Positions 27,874 through 35,761 of a DNA stretch of 64,000 bases are shown here, in pieces (the first letter of the stretch is position 1; the number at the start of each line of letters is the position of its first letter). Both the position numbers and the translations under genes were made by a program. The stretch is taken from positions 62,001 through 126,000 of the forward strand of contig JAFQXA010000016.1 in the NCBI GenBank assembly GCA_017407205.1, in the 5' to 3' direction. The stretch is from Clostridia bacterium (lineage in GTDB: Bacteria > Bacillota > Clostridia > Christensenellales > CAG-138). The notes under the pieces are model-generated. The model saw only the letters and a program-made list of their open reading frames with translations. It did not search any database and had not been told where the DNA came from.

Positions 27874-28809
27874 TTAAGCCTTGCCGTTGCAGCCGAGAAC
27901 GTTAACGATCTTGTGTGATACCATGCCCTTGATAGCTTCACGAGCGGGCTTGAGGTACTGTCTGGGGTCGAAGTGTGAGGGGTTCTCAGCAAAGTATTTA
28001 CGAACTGTACCTGTCATTGCAAGACGAAGGTCTGAGTCGATATTGATCTTGCAAACTGCCTTCTTTGCAGCTTCGCGGAGCATTTCTTCGGGGATACCGA
28101 TTGCATCGGGCATATTGCCGCCGTTTTCGTTGATCATCTTAACGAATTCAGGCATAACTGAGCTTGCACCGTGGAGAACGATGGGGAAGCCGGGCAAACG
28201 CTTTGAAACTTCGTCAAGAATGTCAAATCTGAGCTGGGGCTTCATGCCGGGCTTGAACTTGTAAGCGCCGTGGCTTGTGCCGATAGCGATAGCGAGTGAG
28301 TCAACGCCTGTGCGTGTTACGAAATCGAGAACCTGATCAGGATCTGTGTATGAGCCTTCGCCCTCTGCTACCTTAACGTCATCTTCAACGCCTTCGAGTT
28401 TGCCGAGTTCGCCTTCTACTACTACGCCATGGTCATGAGCGTATTCAACAACCTTCTTTGTAAGAGCTACGTTGTCTTCATAGTCATGATGGCTGCCGTC
28501 GATCATAACTGATGTGAAACCGCCGTCGATACAGCTCTTGCAGAGCTCAAATGTATCACCGTGGTCGAGGTGGAGGCAGATGGGAAGATCTGTTTCGATG
28601 ATAGCAGCTTCAACGAGCTTTACGAGGTAAGTATGATTTGCATACTTTCTTGCGCCGGAGCTGACCTGGAGAATCAAGGGAGCCTGCTGTTCTTTTGCAG
28701 CTTCTGTGATACCCTGGATGATTTCCATGTTGTTTACGTTGAAAGCGCCGATTGCATAACCGCCTTCGTATGCCTTCTTGAACATTTCAGTTGTTGTTAC
28801 AAGTGCCAT
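27874..28809 (-). CDS. fba: Class II fructose-bisphosphate aldolase
   Basis: A 311-residue zinc-dependent aldolase of glycolysis. Seen: AYEGGYAIGAFNVNNMEIIQG, the zinc-binding CLHLDHGDTFELC and YTDPDQ segments, IAIGTSHGAYK, and IVLHGASSV. It splits fructose 1,6-bisphosphate into the triose phosphates; gapA, the next glycolytic step but one, lies about 2 kb away in the opposite direction. GGAG lies before the ATG. Confidence 0.95.
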   Translation of the reverse strand: MALVTTTEMFKKAYEGGYAIGAFNVNNMEIIQGITEAAKEQQAPLILQVSSGARKYANHTYLVKLVEAAIIETDLPICLHLDHGDTFELCKSCIDGGFTSVMIDGSHHDYEDNVALTKKVVEYAHDHGVVVEGELGKLEGVEDDVKVAEGEGSYTDPDQVLDFVTRTGVDSLAIAIGTSHGAYKFKPGMKPQLRFDILDEVSKRLPGFPIVLHGASSVMPEFVKMINENGGNMPDAIGIPEEMLREAAKKAVCKINIDSDLRLAMTGTVRKYFAENPSHFDPRQYLKPAREAIKGMVSHKIVNVLGCNGKA

Positions 28810-28865
28810 TTTTTTATCTCCTTTTAAATTAAAAATTATAAGTAATACACTTTTACCTAATATAC

Positions 28866-28893
28866 ATTATACAATATTTGCAAAGGATTTCAA
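28866..28893 (-). promoter_or_regulatory. Promoter of fba
   Basis: On the minus strand TTGAAA (28893-28888), 16 bp, TATAAT (28871-28866), 57 bases before the start codon. Confidence 0.65.
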
Positions 28894-28900
28894 TAAACAA

Positions 28901-28929
28901 TTGTGAATATCAGGATAAAGCGTTATAAT
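28901..28929 (+). promoter_or_regulatory. Promoter of the GT2 gene
   Basis: TTGTGA (28901-28906), exactly 17 bp, TATAAT (28924-28929), divergent from the fba promoter with the two -35 boxes only 7 bases apart. Confidence 0.75.
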
Positions 28930-28975
28930 AGAAGAAAATAGCAGCTTGCTAAGAACTCAAAAGGAGAGTGTCATT

Positions 28976-29914
28976 ATGGAAAAAACGAAAATGCTGTCCC
29001 TTATAATGCCGGCATACAATGAGGAAGAAGTTGTAGAATATTCTTTTGAATGTATGGACAAGGCAATGAAGGACATTGGCTATCCTTATGAAATAATTTA
29101 TGTAAACGACGGAAGTCGTGACAGCACAATGAAAAAGCTCCGCCAGATAGCAAAGGCCAATCCGCAGGTAAAGGTTTTGTCATTTGCCCGTAACTTCGGT
29201 CACCAGCTCGCAGTTACCTGCGGTATGGATGCTGCAAAGGGCGATGCTTTGATAATTATTGATATCGACTTGCAGGATCCGCCCGAAGTAATAAAGGACC
29301 TTGTAAAGGCTTGGGAAAACGGTGCAGACATTGCGTATGGCAAACGCTTGAAGCGTGAGGGCGAAACAATCTTCAAAAAGTTCACGGCATTTTGCTATTA
29401 CCGCTTGTTGTCAGCTATGAGTGCAAACGCCATTCCCCTCGATACGGGCGATTTCAGACTTATTGACCGTAAGGTTGCAGACGTATTTTTGAAGATGCGT
29501 GAGCATAATCGCTTCTTGAGAGGCATGAGTGCATGGATGGGCTTTGAGGCAGTTCCCGTTGAGTATGTCCGCCATGAGAGATATGCAGGCAAAACAAAGT
29601 ACACACTCAAGAAAATGCTCCGTTTGGCGTTTGACGGTATCATCGGCTTTTCGGACAGACCGCTTACACTGGCAACGGGCGTTGGCGGCTTTGTAACAGC
29701 CCTGTCACTTGCAGGCTTTGTAGCAAGCCTGATATGCTCACTTACTGTTGGACTTGCTCCCTGGATTTGGGGCTTGTGCGGTCTGGGGCTTTTGAACGGT
29801 TTGACACTTTTGGCACTCGGCATACAGGGCGCATACATGAACAGAATGTATGATGAACTCAAGGGCAGACCGCTTTATATAGTCGGTGAAACAATAAATC
29901 TGGATAAAGAATAA
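28976..29914 (+). CDS. GT2 membrane glycosyltransferase (GtrB / DPM1-like)
   Basis: A 312-residue protein. The GT-A catalytic domain (residues about 1-230) shows SLIMPAYNEEEVVEYSFE, YVNDGSRDST, SFARNFGHQLAVTCGMDAAKGDALIIIDIDLQDPPE (DxDLQDPP motif) and DTGDFRLID. Two C-terminal membrane helices (about 240-265 and 275-300) follow. This is the bactoprenol-phosphate glycosyltransferase layout (GtrB, YfdH, ArnC type). A GtrII-like glucosyltransferase sits at 37511-39127, a possible partner, but far away. ATG 28976 is chosen by the GGAG upstream; a TTG at 28946 would lie before that site. Confidence 0.88.
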   Translation: MEKTKMLSLIMPAYNEEEVVEYSFECMDKAMKDIGYPYEIIYVNDGSRDSTMKKLRQIAKANPQVKVLSFARNFGHQLAVTCGMDAAKGDALIIIDIDLQDPPEVIKDLVKAWENGADIAYGKRLKREGETIFKKFTAFCYYRLLSAMSANAIPLDTGDFRLIDRKVADVFLKMREHNRFLRGMSAWMGFEAVPVEYVRHERYAGKTKYTLKKMLRLAFDGIIGFSDRPLTLATGVGGFVTALSLAGFVASLICSLTVGLAPWIWGLCGLGLLNGLTLLALGIQGAYMNRMYDELKGRPLYIVGETINLDKE

Positions 29915-29952
29915 AAAGATTGACAAAAAAATAGCGAATTACAAAATTTAGC

Positions 29953-29981
29953 TTGCATAATTTAAAAAACTGTACTAATAT
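29953..29981 (+). promoter_or_regulatory. Promoter of gapA
   Basis: TTGCAT (29953-29958), 17 bp, TAATAT (29976-29981). An upstream TTGACA near 29919 lacks a matching -10. Confidence 0.5.
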
Positions 29982-29990
29982 TATATTTAG

Positions 29991-31058
<1,068 letters not shown>

Positions 31059-31076
31059 TCAAAACTAAACTAAATC

Positions 31077-31109
31077 AAAAGCGTATTCCGATTTCGGAAT
31101 ACGCTTTTT
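31077..31109 (+). terminator. Terminator of gapA
   Basis: AAAAGCGTATTCCG, loop ATTT, CGGAATACGCTTTTT. Confidence 0.92.
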
Positions 31110-31176
31110 AAGTTATAACTTATAATGAATATTGAATAAGTGAAGTTAAAACTCTGCTCATCAAGCAGAGTTTTTT
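31109..31176 (+). repeat. Palindromic terminator-like repeat, copy 4
   Basis: Carries the left arm (AGTTATAACTTATAATG, then AATATTGAATAAGTGA) and a hairpin ACTCTGCT-catca-AGCAGAGT (31150-31170) with T-run. Relative to copies 1-3 the stem has T-A in place of C-G at matching positions on both sides, so pairing is kept. It is followed by CACCTGTGTAAGGGGAGGTG, similar in design to the stretch after copy 3. Confidence 0.8.
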
Positions 31177-31332
31177 CGCACCTTTAGCCTCACCTGTGTA
31201 AGGGGAGGTGGGTTTTGCTGATGCAAACTTAAAGGAATTGTAAAGTTGTTCGTACAATAAAAGGTACATTTTATAGTCAAGCAACGCACCAATCACAAAA
31301 CCGCACCGCAAAAAAACACACCCACAAAAATT

Positions 31333-31413
31333 GCAACGAAAAAATGCGGCGAGATAACACTTTTTGCAACGAAAAATGTGCTCAAGCTACACTTTTAACA
31401 ACGAATAATGTAG
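31333..31413. repeat. Short degenerate tandem repeat, period 32-33 bp
   Basis: GCAACGAAAAAATG (31333), GCAACGAAAAATGTG (31366) and ACAACGAATAATGTAG (31398) recur at 33 and 32 bases, with CACTTTT before each later unit. Only about 2.5 units exist and they diverge, so this is not a CRISPR array. The surrounding 31177-31332 holds no gene that I can support. Confidence 0.5.
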
Positions 31414-31435
31414 AATGATATTAGATATGTAAATG

Positions 31436-31462
31436 AAAAGCTCTGCAAGTGCAGAGCTTTTT
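31436..31462. terminator. Bidirectional terminator hairpin
   Basis: AAAAGCTCTGC, loop AAGT, GCAGAGCTTTTT. It lies downstream of the minus-strand small membrane peptide; 31463-31597 in between is AT-rich with nothing recognisable. Confidence 0.75.
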
Positions 31463-31597
31463 GCATCGTGGTCCAACTTTATACTTCAAGCCTATCAGAG
31501 GTTGTTACATCTTGCCTTACTATTCAAAATATAAAATAAATAATGATGACTGGCTTAACTAATTTTACATTATTGATTATAGAATAAAAATATACAT

Positions 31598-31702
31598 TTA
31601 GAAATCTAAGGCAATATATCTAATGATGCCAATTACTAAACTAACTGATATAAGAATAGAAATTATTGTTCCCCAAGGGGTGTTTTCGCCATTGTTGCTC
31701 AT
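31598..31702 (-). CDS. Small single-pass membrane protein (34 aa)
   Basis: A 34-residue ORF: a polar N terminus (MSNNGENTPWG), then a hydrophobic helix (TIISILISVSLVIGIIRY), and a short tail ending IALDF. The start ATG at 31702 has a strong GGAGGAG ribosome site 7-8 bases upstream. It lies 24 bases after the stop of the zinc-ribbon/CFI-box gene, same strand. I do not recognise the family. The ribosome site and clean hydrophobic helix argue that it is real. Confidence 0.6.
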   Translation of the reverse strand: MSNNGENTPWGTIISILISVSLVIGIIRYIALDF

Positions 31703-31726
31703 GATTTGCTCCTCCTTCTGTATTTT

Positions 31727-32791
31727 TTAAGTTTTGTCTTTATAAGGTGTAGATGCTATGCCTTGTGCCTGAAGATTATAGACCATGCGGTCAAGTTTGA
31801 TTTTCCACATGTTTTTAAACCATTCAGTATGTCCAAACCACTTTACGAGTGTGGGGCTTACAGCATAATATGTTTTGATAAAAGCTCTGCCGTACCAAGT
31901 TTGAGCGAGAGTATAGTCACGATAACGACGAAGTGTCCAGACTTCTGGGCAATCGTAGGAGCCATAAACTGCGGTAGCCACATAGCAACGGCCGGAGGAG
32001 GAATCAGGAATATCATAAGGAATATGGTGGGAGGGGTCAATATCAAAGATTTTTTCGTGTATATTCATGATAATATTTCCAATAGGCTTAGTATCTGCAA
32101 GATTACCATTTTCAAGCACAAAATTTGCGTGCTTTAACATAAGGTTGTAATAAAAAAGACGTTTTTCCTTTTGCTCATTTGGAATTTTGGATGCAATATT
32201 ATTTAAAGTATTATCTACAAATTCACCACTTAAACTATTGAACAGAGCTACTGTTTCATTTTTATCTGTCCAAGTTACAATTCCATAACCGTTTTTACGT
32301 TGATTATACACATAACTACTACAAGCCATTTTAAGTATGTCATTGCTGATTTCTTCGATAATTTTACGATTTTCCTCTTCTTTTTCGATGTCGAAGTTAT
32401 CATCGATTATTGAAATACAGTTTTCAAGAACCTTGAAAGCAGCTTTTCTTTTATACAAATCACCATCAACCAGAGAAGTTTTCGCTTTGCCGTAAGAGCT
32501 GTAGAAAATAGCTTCGATATTTGATGGGGCATTTTGCTCCACCATATTGTAGTATTTTTCGGCTTCCTCCCAGTCTTCTTTTTGTTTAGCCCTACGAGCA
32601 TTTTCCAAATATTTTTGAACAAAAGCAGAATTATCAACTTTAACAGTACCTTGAATATCTACAGTACCCTCGATCATCATTTTCTTGATTTCTTCTGCAG
32701 AATATTTCATTCCGCAATGCTGACATATAAATACTCCATCGTGTTTAATTAGGTCAGCACTTCCACACATTTCACAAGCCAATTTTTTCAT
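31727..32791 (-). CDS. Zinc-ribbon protein with CFI-box-like C terminus
   Basis: A 354-residue protein. The N-terminal zinc ribbon is CEMCGSADLIKHDGVFICQHCG (two CxxC knuckles, residues 5-27), followed by YSAEEIKKMM and a predicted helical middle with TPR-like character (KEDWEEAEKYYNMVEQNAPSN). The C-terminal 85 residues read CYVATAVYGSYDCPEVWTLR, RYRDYTLAQTWYGRAF, then YYAVSPTLVKWFG, which I recognise as the CFI-box-CTERM type. Such tails occur on diverse Firmicute proteins and their role is not known to me. No signal peptide is present. It is transcribed with a 34-residue membrane peptide and divergently from two XRE regulators. Confidence 0.75.
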   Translation of the reverse strand: MKKLACEMCGSADLIKHDGVFICQHCGMKYSAEEIKKMMIEGTVDIQGTVKVDNSAFVQKYLENARRAKQKEDWEEAEKYYNMVEQNAPSNIEAIFYSSYGKAKTSLVDGDLYKRKAAFKVLENCISIIDDNFDIEKEEENRKIIEEISNDILKMACSSYVYNQRKNGYGIVTWTDKNETVALFNSLSGEFVDNTLNNIASKIPNEQKEKRLFYYNLMLKHANFVLENGNLADTKPIGNIIMNIHEKIFDIDPSHHIPYDIPDSSSGRCYVATAVYGSYDCPEVWTLRRYRDYTLAQTWYGRAFIKTYYAVSPTLVKWFGHTEWFKNMWKIKLDRMVYNLQAQGIASTPYKDKT

Positions 32792-32897
32792 GATTTAATC
32801 CTCCTAAATTATTTCTTCTTTCGTTTTGTGGGGCAAAATATGTATAACTGTAGTCAATAATTCGTTTTTAGTAGTGATTTTTCTAAATCTTAACCAA

Positions 32898-32936
32898 ATA
32901 ATAACACAAATGTATTCAAATGACAACATATGTGTT
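32898..32936 (-). promoter_or_regulatory. Promoter of the zinc-ribbon gene overlapped by an 11-bp dyad
   Basis: On the minus strand TTGTCA (32926-32921), 17 bp, TATTAT (32903-32898). A dyad AACACAAATGT (32903-32913) and ACATATGTGTT (32926-32936), matching in 10 of 11 positions with 12 bases between, covers the whole promoter. It also abuts the likely XRE promoter on the plus strand (TTCATA 32935-32940, 16 bp, TATACA 32957-32962). This is a plausible operator of the XRE proteins. Confidence 0.55.
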
Positions 32937-32985
32937 CATAAATCGACCCTTTTTTGTATACACTAAAAGCGTAAGGAGAGTGCTT

Positions 32986-33228
32986 ATGCTGGATTCGGTT
33001 TTGGTAGGTCGGGTTATTCAAAAATTCAGAGAAGACAAGGGTTTATCGCAGGAAGTTGTAAGCGGTTTTGCGGATATTGGAAGAACGCATTTGAGTGCCA
33101 TTGAACGCGGAGCGAGAAAACCTACACTTGAAACCTTTTACAGAATAGCCGAAGCAATGAACATAAAGCCGAGTGTGTTATTAAAAGCGATAGAGGAAGA
33201 AATAGGGAAAGCAAGCGACTTTTTATGA
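32986..33228 (+). CDS. XRE-family transcriptional regulator
   Basis: An 80-residue protein made almost only of a Cro/C1-type helix-turn-helix: IQKFREDKGLSQEVVSGFADIGRTHLSAIERGARKPTLETFYRIAEAM. ATG 32986 has GGAG 7 bases upstream and is preferred to the longer frame from 32920, which would begin in the operator. Its stop overlaps the next gene's start (ATGA). Likely regulates itself and the divergent gene. Confidence 0.85.
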   Translation: MLDSVLVGRVIQKFREDKGLSQEVVSGFADIGRTHLSAIERGARKPTLETFYRIAEAMNIKPSVLLKAIEEEIGKASDFL

Positions 33229-33449
33229 GAGAAATTTTGGCAAAAAGGCTTAAAGAGTGCAGAAAAGAGGCAAATCTCACGCAATGGGAGATTGCAGTTT
33301 ATTGCGATATTACCGAGAAAACATATCAGAATTATGAATTGATGACTCGCGAGCCCAAATTGGAGATACTGATAAAAATTGCAGAGAAATACGGAGTTTC
33401 GCTTGATTATTTAACAGGCAGAACGGATAACAGGAATATTGCTCAATGA
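33225..33449 (+). CDS. XRE-family transcriptional regulator
   Basis: A 74-residue helix-turn-helix protein: RLKECRKEANLTQWEIAVYCDITEKTYQNYELMTREPKLEILIKIAEKYGVSLDYLTGRTD, the common Xre/SinR-like minimal form. It is translationally coupled to the first regulator (ATGA overlap). The two are not close copies, so they may bind different sites or form a mixed dimer. Confidence 0.85.
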   Translation: MREILAKRLKECRKEANLTQWEIAVYCDITEKTYQNYELMTREPKLEILIKIAEKYGVSLDYLTGRTDNRNIAQ

Positions 33450-33579
33450 TGGGCGATATTTTTTTGCTTCAAAATTCGTCTGCTTAATTTAAAAAACTTG
33501 GACAAAATAAAAATGGCAATAAATTTCAAACATAAAAAATGTAGAATTACGCAAATTAAGAGCACAGGAGGTGAAAACA

Positions 33580-33774
33580 ATGTCACGAAACGGCAAACTC
33601 GTACCTGAGTCAAAGCAGGCAATGGAGTCATTCAAGACAGAAGTAGCAAGTTCTTTGGGTGTTAACTTGAAGCCCGGCTACAATGGCGACCTTACATCCC
33701 GTCAGGCAGGCAGCATAGGCGGCGAAATGGTAAAGCGCATGATCGCATATGCTGAAAACAATATGAATAAGTAA
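33580..33774 (+). CDS. Small acid-soluble spore protein, alpha/beta type
   Basis: A 64-residue DNA-binding spore protein. The diagnostic stretch FKTEVASSLGVN, then the tail GGEMVKRMIAYAENN, is present; the usual E-in-TSE GPR cleavage region aligns with SFKTEVASS. AGGAGGTG precedes ATG 33580. Upstream (33450-33570) no clear forespore sigma-G promoter is found, though CATAAAA is present near 33530. It shows that the organism forms endospores. Confidence 0.93.
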   Translation: MSRNGKLVPESKQAMESFKTEVASSLGVNLKPGYNGDLTSRQAGSIGGEMVKRMIAYAENNMNK

Positions 33775-33815
33775 GTGAATGAAAAAATACAGGAAAAAGG
33801 CAGGTGAAAATATAA

Positions 33816-34028
33816 ATGTCAAGTACATCAAGAAGCACGAAGCAGAAGCTTCAGAACTTCAAGAGCGAAGTTGCAGGTTCATTGGGCGTAAATCTTAACC
33901 AGGGTTATAACGGTGATATCACAGCACGTCAGGCAGGCAGCATCGGTGGCGAAATGGTAAAGCGCATGATCGCATACGCAGAAAGCAACATGAACAGCAT
34001 GAACAACAACGGTAACATGATGCAGTAA
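33816..34028 (+). CDS. Small acid-soluble spore protein, alpha/beta type
   Basis: A 70-residue paralogue of the preceding gene, 41 bases downstream. FKSEVAGSLGVNLNQGYNGD, then TARQAGSIGGEMVKRMIAYA, is nearly the same as in the first. A terminator follows. The pair looks like a tandem duplication; the second has a longer Asn/Met-rich C terminus. Confidence 0.93.
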   Translation: MSSTSRSTKQKLQNFKSEVAGSLGVNLNQGYNGDITARQAGSIGGEMVKRMIAYAESNMNSMNNNGNMMQ

Positions 34029-34081
34029 AACACAGTTCTGTGTTCCGAAAAAGTCTTAAACGGACTTTTCAAGATATAAAG

Positions 34082-34110
34082 CAAGCACAGGGAGCAATTC
34101 CCTGTGCTTG
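34082..34110 (+). terminator. Terminator of the SASP pair
   Basis: CAAGCACAGGGA, loop GCAAT, TCCCTGTGCTTG. Only a weak T-run follows (TACTTACT). Confidence 0.8.
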
Positions 34111-34111
34111 T

Positions 34112-34145
34112 ACTTACTCAATATTCAATATTAGTTTTAACTTTG
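34112..34145. repeat. Half copy of the palindromic repeat (copy 5)
   Basis: CTCAATATTCAATATTAG, then TTTTAACTTTGC, is similar to the right arm of copies 1 and 2. No central hairpin. It follows the SASP terminator and ends 9 bases before the stop of the next, convergent gene. Confidence 0.5.
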
Positions 34146-34153
34146 CCTTTGGC

Positions 34154-35083
34154 TCACGGTGTAATCTTATTGAGCTTGTCGAGGCGTTCCTCTATGTTTT
34201 CGCCCACGAGACCGACAAGCAGATAATTATTCGTTACAGGCTCACGCAAGAGCTCTTGCATAACGTGGAAATTCTTGATTTCACCTGCTGTTGAAATATG
34301 CATACGCGGACCTGTGCAGTAATGAACCTTGTCACCAATAAGAATATGCTCATCATCATGGAAGCAAAGCGGGATATCCTTTGCAATGAGCTCATCCATT
34401 TGCTTTTGGAGAAGGGCAAGGTCGATTTTCGGGTCATTTCTGAAGCCTAAAACAAAGCCGTGACGGACATCGCTGTGGATAAAGCTATCCTCTTTAATGC
34501 CCTGCTTTTCCAGACAGTATTCGCAAAGGTCTTCTGCGCTGTGTGCCTGACGTCTGTATTTTATGGACGAGAAAACAATATTTGCAATTTCCGCAGGCTC
34601 AGGACCAAAGAGGGTGGGACGGGTGATGATGATTTCTTCACCGATGCCTATAAGAAGATGTGCGTTCTGGGGAAGGAAAGGGTACAATAAATCAAAATGT
34701 TCAACAATAACACGCCTTCCCATGTGCATGGCCTCCATGATAGCATCAGCCAAAACATGGGGCTGGGTGAACGCAAGCTCAAAGCGAGCATCAAGGTGAT
34801 AGGTGTGAGGGGCATAGAAGCCCGTATCGTCAAGATTGAGTATGGGAAGAGGACGGATGTTTACGCCGCCGTCATCGTTTGTAAGCTCAAGACCGGGGAA
34901 CATACCCTTTAAGAACATACTCTTGCCGCTGCCGGAATCACCTATGAGCCCGATAAGCTTATCGAAAGGACTTAAATATTGCTGTGCACACTGCGCACCA
35001 AGGTCAACCATACGTGCCATGCCGCGCGGAGCAAAAAGAACACTGTATAAATGGCTGCCCTGCATTCTTGCTGAATAAGACAT
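34154..35083 (-). CDS. P-loop ATPase fused to an AlaRS second additional (tRNA-SAD) domain
   Basis: A 309-residue protein. The N-terminal part has Walker A GLIGDSGSGKS (residues 45-55) followed by MFLKGMFPGLELTNDDGGVNIRPLPIL. The C-terminal part (about 235-290) has DDEHILIGDKVHYCTGPRMHISTAGEIKNF, matching the zinc-binding C-x-G-x-x-H end of the tRNA synthetase second additional domain. Members are often annotated after AlaRS second additional domain. Such SAD modules edit mischarged tRNA in AlaRS and ThrRS; whether this one does is unknown. ATG 35083 has a weak GGTGG site. It lies beside and divergent from tRNA-Asn. Confidence 0.75.
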   Translation of the reverse strand: MSYSARMQGSHLYSVLFAPRGMARMVDLGAQCAQQYLSPFDKLIGLIGDSGSGKSMFLKGMFPGLELTNDDGGVNIRPLPILNLDDTGFYAPHTYHLDARFELAFTQPHVLADAIMEAMHMGRRVIVEHFDLLYPFLPQNAHLLIGIGEEIIITRPTLFGPEPAEIANIVFSSIKYRRQAHSAEDLCEYCLEKQGIKEDSFIHSDVRHGFVLGFRNDPKIDLALLQKQMDELIAKDIPLCFHDDEHILIGDKVHYCTGPRMHISTAGEIKNFHVMQELLREPVTNNYLLVGLVGENIEERLDKLNKITP

Positions 35084-35196
35084 AAAAACACCACCGCTTA
35101 AATATAATCTTCTATATAAATATAATATATTAATATCAAGCAATAAACAAGAGAAAAGCAGTTTAAAAAAACATCAATATTTTTTTGAAAAAACAC

Positions 35197-35225
35197 TTGC
35201 AAAAATGCTTCCGATGTCTTATAAT
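35197..35225 (+). promoter_or_regulatory. Promoter of tRNA-Asn
   Basis: TTGCAA (35197-35202), 17 bp, TATAAT (35220-35225); the tRNA begins 14 bases later. Confidence 0.8.
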
Positions 35226-35239
35226 AAAGCTCGTGCCGT

Positions 35240-35315
35240 TCCTCCTTAGCTCAGTCGGTAGAGCATGCGGCTGTTAACCGCAGTGTCGCTGGTTCGAGTC
35301 CAGCAGGGGGAGCCA
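35240..35315 (+). tRNA. tRNA-Asn (anticodon GTT)
   Basis: A full cloverleaf: acceptor TCCTCCT with AGGGGGA (one wobble), D arm GCTC/GAGC, anticodon stem TGCGG/CCGCA with loop CTGTTAA, T arm GCTGG-TTCGAGT-CCAGC, discriminator G and encoded CCA at 35313-35315. The anticodon GTT reads AAC and AAT. Confidence 0.97.
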
Positions 35316-35319
35316 AAAC

Positions 35320-35347
35320 AAAAAAGTCACCAAACGGTGACTTTTTT
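35320..35347 (+). terminator. Terminator of tRNA-Asn
   Basis: AAAAAAGTCACC, loop AAAC, GGTGACTTTTTT. The core GTCACCAAACGGTGAC recurs at 35737-35752. Confidence 0.85.
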
Positions 35348-35459
35348 GTTTTGCCTTGCGGCGAGAACCAGCCGGTGAGATAAGTGAGGCTCCAAGAGCA
35401 TGAGCGAAGCGAAATGTGATTGGCTTGCCGAACTTATGCATGCGAGCGAAGCGAGTCGT

Positions 35460-35478
35460 AGTCCAGCAGGGGGAGCCA
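35460..35478 (+). repeat. Duplicated 3' end of tRNA-Asn
   Basis: The 19 bases agtccagcagggggagcca (35297-35315 in the tRNA) recur exactly at 35460-35478, with CCA. The spacer between holds two copies of GAGCGAAGCGA and no gene. This is the form of an attachment-site duplication or of a tRNA-tail repeat; no integrase gene is near. Confidence 0.8.
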
Positions 35479-35479
35479 G

Positions 35480-35511
35480 AAAAAACGACAGGTTTCGACC
35501 TGTCGTTTTTT
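35480..35511 (+). terminator. Terminator-like hairpin after the duplicated tRNA tail
   Basis: AAAAAACGACAGG, loop TTTCGA, CCTGTCGTTTTTT. Confidence 0.75.
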
Positions 35512-35520
35512 CAACGAAAT

Positions 35521-35690
35521 AAATCCCTGCGGGATTTGTGAAATGCACTTCGTGCGTGAAATATTGCTTCGCAATGTGAAATGCCTGCGTGCGTGAGAGG
35601 ATTTATTTCATTTCACTTGATGTGTCATCATCAAATTTCGCAATTCACGAAGTGAATTATTTCACATTCGGCGAAAGCCGAATATTTCAC
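35521..35690. repeat. Array of short hairpins with mirrored GTGAAAT/ATTTCAC spacers
   Basis: Hairpins at 35521-35537 (AAATCCC-tgc), 35545-35555 (GCAC-ttc), 35563-35575 (ATTGC-ttc), 35617-35634 (TTGATG), 35642-35658 (AATTCAC-gaa) and 35666-35683 (ATTCGGC-gaaa). On the left side GTGAAAT follows each of the first three; on the right side TTTCAC separates the last ones. The spacers are inverse of each other, so the region is also one large imperfect palindrome. It has no ORF. Confidence 0.7.
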
Positions 35691-35732
35691 TAATGTTCAA
35701 TGTTTGTATTTTCGTATAACAAACCCAAAACA

Positions 35733-35758
35733 AAGAAGTCACCAAACGGTGACTTCTT
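35733..35758. terminator. Terminator after the DtxR-family gene
   Basis: AAGAAGTCACC, loop AAAC, GGTGACTTCTT, just beyond the stop of the minus-strand regulator. It has the same core as the tRNA-Asn terminator 400 bases upstream. Confidence 0.7.
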
Positions 35759-35761
35759 ATA

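Noticed and set aside
31333..31413. Possible CRISPR array
   Set aside because: Only about 2.5 diverged units without distinct spacers or cas genes.
35240..35478. Second tRNA gene in the duplicated tail
   Set aside because: Only the last 19 bases of tRNA-Asn are repeated; no anticodon arm or D arm precedes them.
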